Of a DNA stretch of 33,897 bases, positions 32,428-33,897 are shown one piece after another. The notes under the pieces were generated by a model that saw only the letters and a program-made list of their open reading frames with translations, was not told the DNA's origin and did not search any database. The DNA comes from Flavicella sp037132785. Its GTDB lineage: Bacteria > Bacteroidota > Bacteroidia > Flavobacteriales > Flavobacteriaceae. A program made the position numbers and the translations under genes. Location: NCBI RefSeq assembly GCF_037132785.1, contig NZ_JBAHZZ010000176.1, positions 1 through 33,897 on the forward strand. Reading direction: 5' to 3'. Numbering within the stretch: the stretch's first letter is position 1; each line of letters starts with the position of its first letter.

Positions 32428-33612
32428 ATGAAACAATTATCAGACAGAATTAACAGTTTACCAACATCTGCTACTTTAGCAATGGCTGCTAAAGCAAGAG
32501 AACTGAAAGAACAAGGAAAAGACATTATCAGTTTAAGTTTAGGGGAACCAGACTTTAATACTCCTGAATTCATTAAAGAGGCTGCTATACAAGCTGTAAA
32601 GGACAACTACAATTCTTACAGTCCAGTAAATGGATATTTAGATTTACGTGAATCTATTTGTAAAAAATTTAAAAGAGACAATAATCTTTCGTATAATCCA
32701 AACCAAATTGTGGTTTCTACGGGTGCTAAACAATCCATTGCGAATGTTGCACAAGTACTATTAAACCCAGGTGACGAAGTTTTACTACCAGCTCCTTACT
32801 GGGTTAGTTATTCTGCTATTTCAATTTTAGCTGAAGCAACTTACGTAGAAATCCCTTCTTCTATTGATACAGATTTTAAAATCACTCCAGAGCAATTAGA
32901 AGCAGCAATCACTCCTAAATCAAAATTAATTTTCTTTAACTCTCCTAACAATCCTAGTGGAACTGTTTATTCTGAAGAAGAATACAGAGCCTTGGCTAAA
33001 GTTTTAGAAAAATACCCTAATATTTTTGTGGTTTCAGATGAAATCTACGAGCATATCAATTATGGAGTTGGAAACTTTAGTTTTGCTGCCATCGAAAGTA
33101 TGTACGACAGAACGATTACCATTAATGGAGTTGCAAAAGCTTTTGCTATGACAGGATGGAGAATTGGATATATTGGAGCGCCTGAATGGATTGCTAAAGC
33201 ATGTAACAAACTTCAAGGACAGATTACCTCAGGTGCTAACTGTATCGCTCAAAGAGCAACAATTACTGCTTTAGATGCTCCTGTAACTAAAATTGGCTAT
33301 ATGGTAGATGAATTCCACAAAAGAAGAGATATCGTTTTAGACCTTTTAGGAAAAGTTAAAGGATTTAAATTAAACATCCCAGAAGGAGCATTTTATGTAT
33401 TCCCGGATATTTCTTATTTCTTTGGAAAGACTATAAAAGGAAATAAAATTAAAACAGCTTCAGATTTCTCTATGTTTTTATTGGAACATGCGAACATCGC
33501 AACAGTAACAGGAGAAGCATTTGGCGCACCTGATTGTATTAGAATGTCTTATGCTGCTTCAGAAGAACAATTAAGAGAAGCTATTGAAAGAATTAAAAAG
33601 GTACTAGCATAA
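32428..33612 (+). CDS. Class I PLP-dependent aminotransferase (aspartate aminotransferase-like)
   Basis: The 394-residue enzyme has the fold-type I signature. The PLP lysine is K237 in NGVAKAFAMTGWRIGY. D204 and Y207 lie in VVSDEIYEHI, the cofactor-phosphate motif is STGAKQSI, and NSPNNPSGTVYS is the conserved Asn loop. The C-terminal RMSYA holds the substrate-carboxylate Arg. It resembles bacterial Iγ aspartate aminotransferases, probably converting aspartate and 2-oxoglutarate to oxaloacetate and glutamate, but aromatic or other acceptors are possible. It starts 47 bp after the desaturase gene and is followed by a very strong hairpin. Confidence 0.93.
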   Translation: MKQLSDRINSLPTSATLAMAAKARELKEQGKDIISLSLGEPDFNTPEFIKEAAIQAVKDNYNSYSPVNGYLDLRESICKKFKRDNNLSYNPNQIVVSTGAKQSIANVAQVLLNPGDEVLLPAPYWVSYSAISILAEATYVEIPSSIDTDFKITPEQLEAAITPKSKLIFFNSPNNPSGTVYSEEEYRALAKVLEKYPNIFVVSDEIYEHINYGVGNFSFAAIESMYDRTITINGVAKAFAMTGWRIGYIGAPEWIAKACNKLQGQITSGANCIAQRATITALDAPVTKIGYMVDEFHKRRDIVLDLLGKVKGFKLNIPEGAFYVFPDISYFFGKTIKGNKIKTASDFSMFLLEHANIATVTGEAFGAPDCIRMSYAASEEQLREAIERIKKVLA

Positions 33613-33630
33613 AGTCAAGCTCTTAGTAAA

Positions 33631-33675
33631 TAAATATAAAATCCTCGGGACAAACTCCCGAGGATTTTATATTTA
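33631..33675 (+). terminator. 20-bp perfect hairpin terminator after the aminotransferase gene
   Basis: The arm at 33631-33650 (core ATCCTCGGGA) is perfectly complementary to 33656-33675 (core TCCCGAGGAT), with a 5-nt CAAAC loop. The right arm supplies TTTTATATTT as a weak U-tract. The remaining ~220 bp to the window end are AT-rich and show no gene or recognisable site. Confidence 0.85.
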
Positions 33676-33897
33676 AAAAACGTTCAAACAACACCCTTCA
33701 CCTATTATCAAATTACAGCATTCAAACATCAATGAACAGCCTGTTATAAATATAAATAAGACCGTTGCATAATGCTCTTTTCAGTTTTAGATTTCAATTT
33801 TGACTTTTTAAATCTAAAATTTATATTTTTTTTTCTTATTTTCATTGTTTATCTTAGTTATGGATCTATTTTTTGGTTCATTTTCCTTTAGTTTTTA

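Noticed and set aside
1..33897. CRISPR array, toxin-antitoxin pair, prophage or biosynthetic cluster
   Set aside because: No regularly spaced repeats, no paired small genes of known toxin types, and no phage or synthase genes were seen.

Overview
The window looks like a stretch of chromosome from a gliding member of the Flavobacteriaceae (Bacteroidota), of the Polaribacter/Tenacibaculum kind; genus is inference. The evidence is strongly AT-rich DNA, gldD and gldE gliding genes, proteins with C-terminal type IX secretion (T9SS) sorting domains, many promoters with the Bacteroidota -7 box TAnnTTTG, and start codons without Shine-Dalgarno sequences.

Layout. 1-1960: start of a methyltransferase gene (cut by the window edge), an unrecognised two-TM/coiled-coil protein, and tRNA-Ser(UGA). 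1959-6144: a TauE/SafE permease converging on the operon mutY-ssb-gldE-gldD. 6279-8401: HU-family protein, a 29-residue Lys/Arg-rich protein, and an RNase E/G without its zinc-link cysteines. 8488-10823: aldo/keto reductase divergent from an MFS permease. 10953-13173: purK-purE and a degenerate Rieske-like lipoprotein. 13288-17409: greA, a HIT protein, an orphan histidine kinase, a DUF3127 protein with an SSB-like tail, then pyrH-frr. 17468-22717: a LytS/LytTR-type signalling operon (TPR protein, kinase-2TM fusion, 2TM protein, LytTR regulator) beside a TonB-dependent receptor. 23077-30516: two tandem paralogous GEVED/T9SS surface proteins. 30541-33612: rsmG, a fatty-acid desaturase and a class I aminotransferase.

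The most interesting system is at 17.5-22.8 kb. Upstream of both the TonB-receptor gene and the TPR-kinase-2TM-LytTR operon lies a 33-bp element made of two ACAATT/ACAGTT-type 9-mers, 21 bp start to start. It sits exactly 64 bp upstream of each start codon, and a -7-like box sits at the same offset in both. This is the geometry of a LytTR-regulator binding site, so the regulator probably controls its own operon and the receptor together. The adjacent T9SS pair has duplicated promoters and leaders and differs by an in-frame block of about 395 residues.

Most of the rest is ordinary core genome. Functional names come from motifs and family resemblance read by eye; no database search was run.
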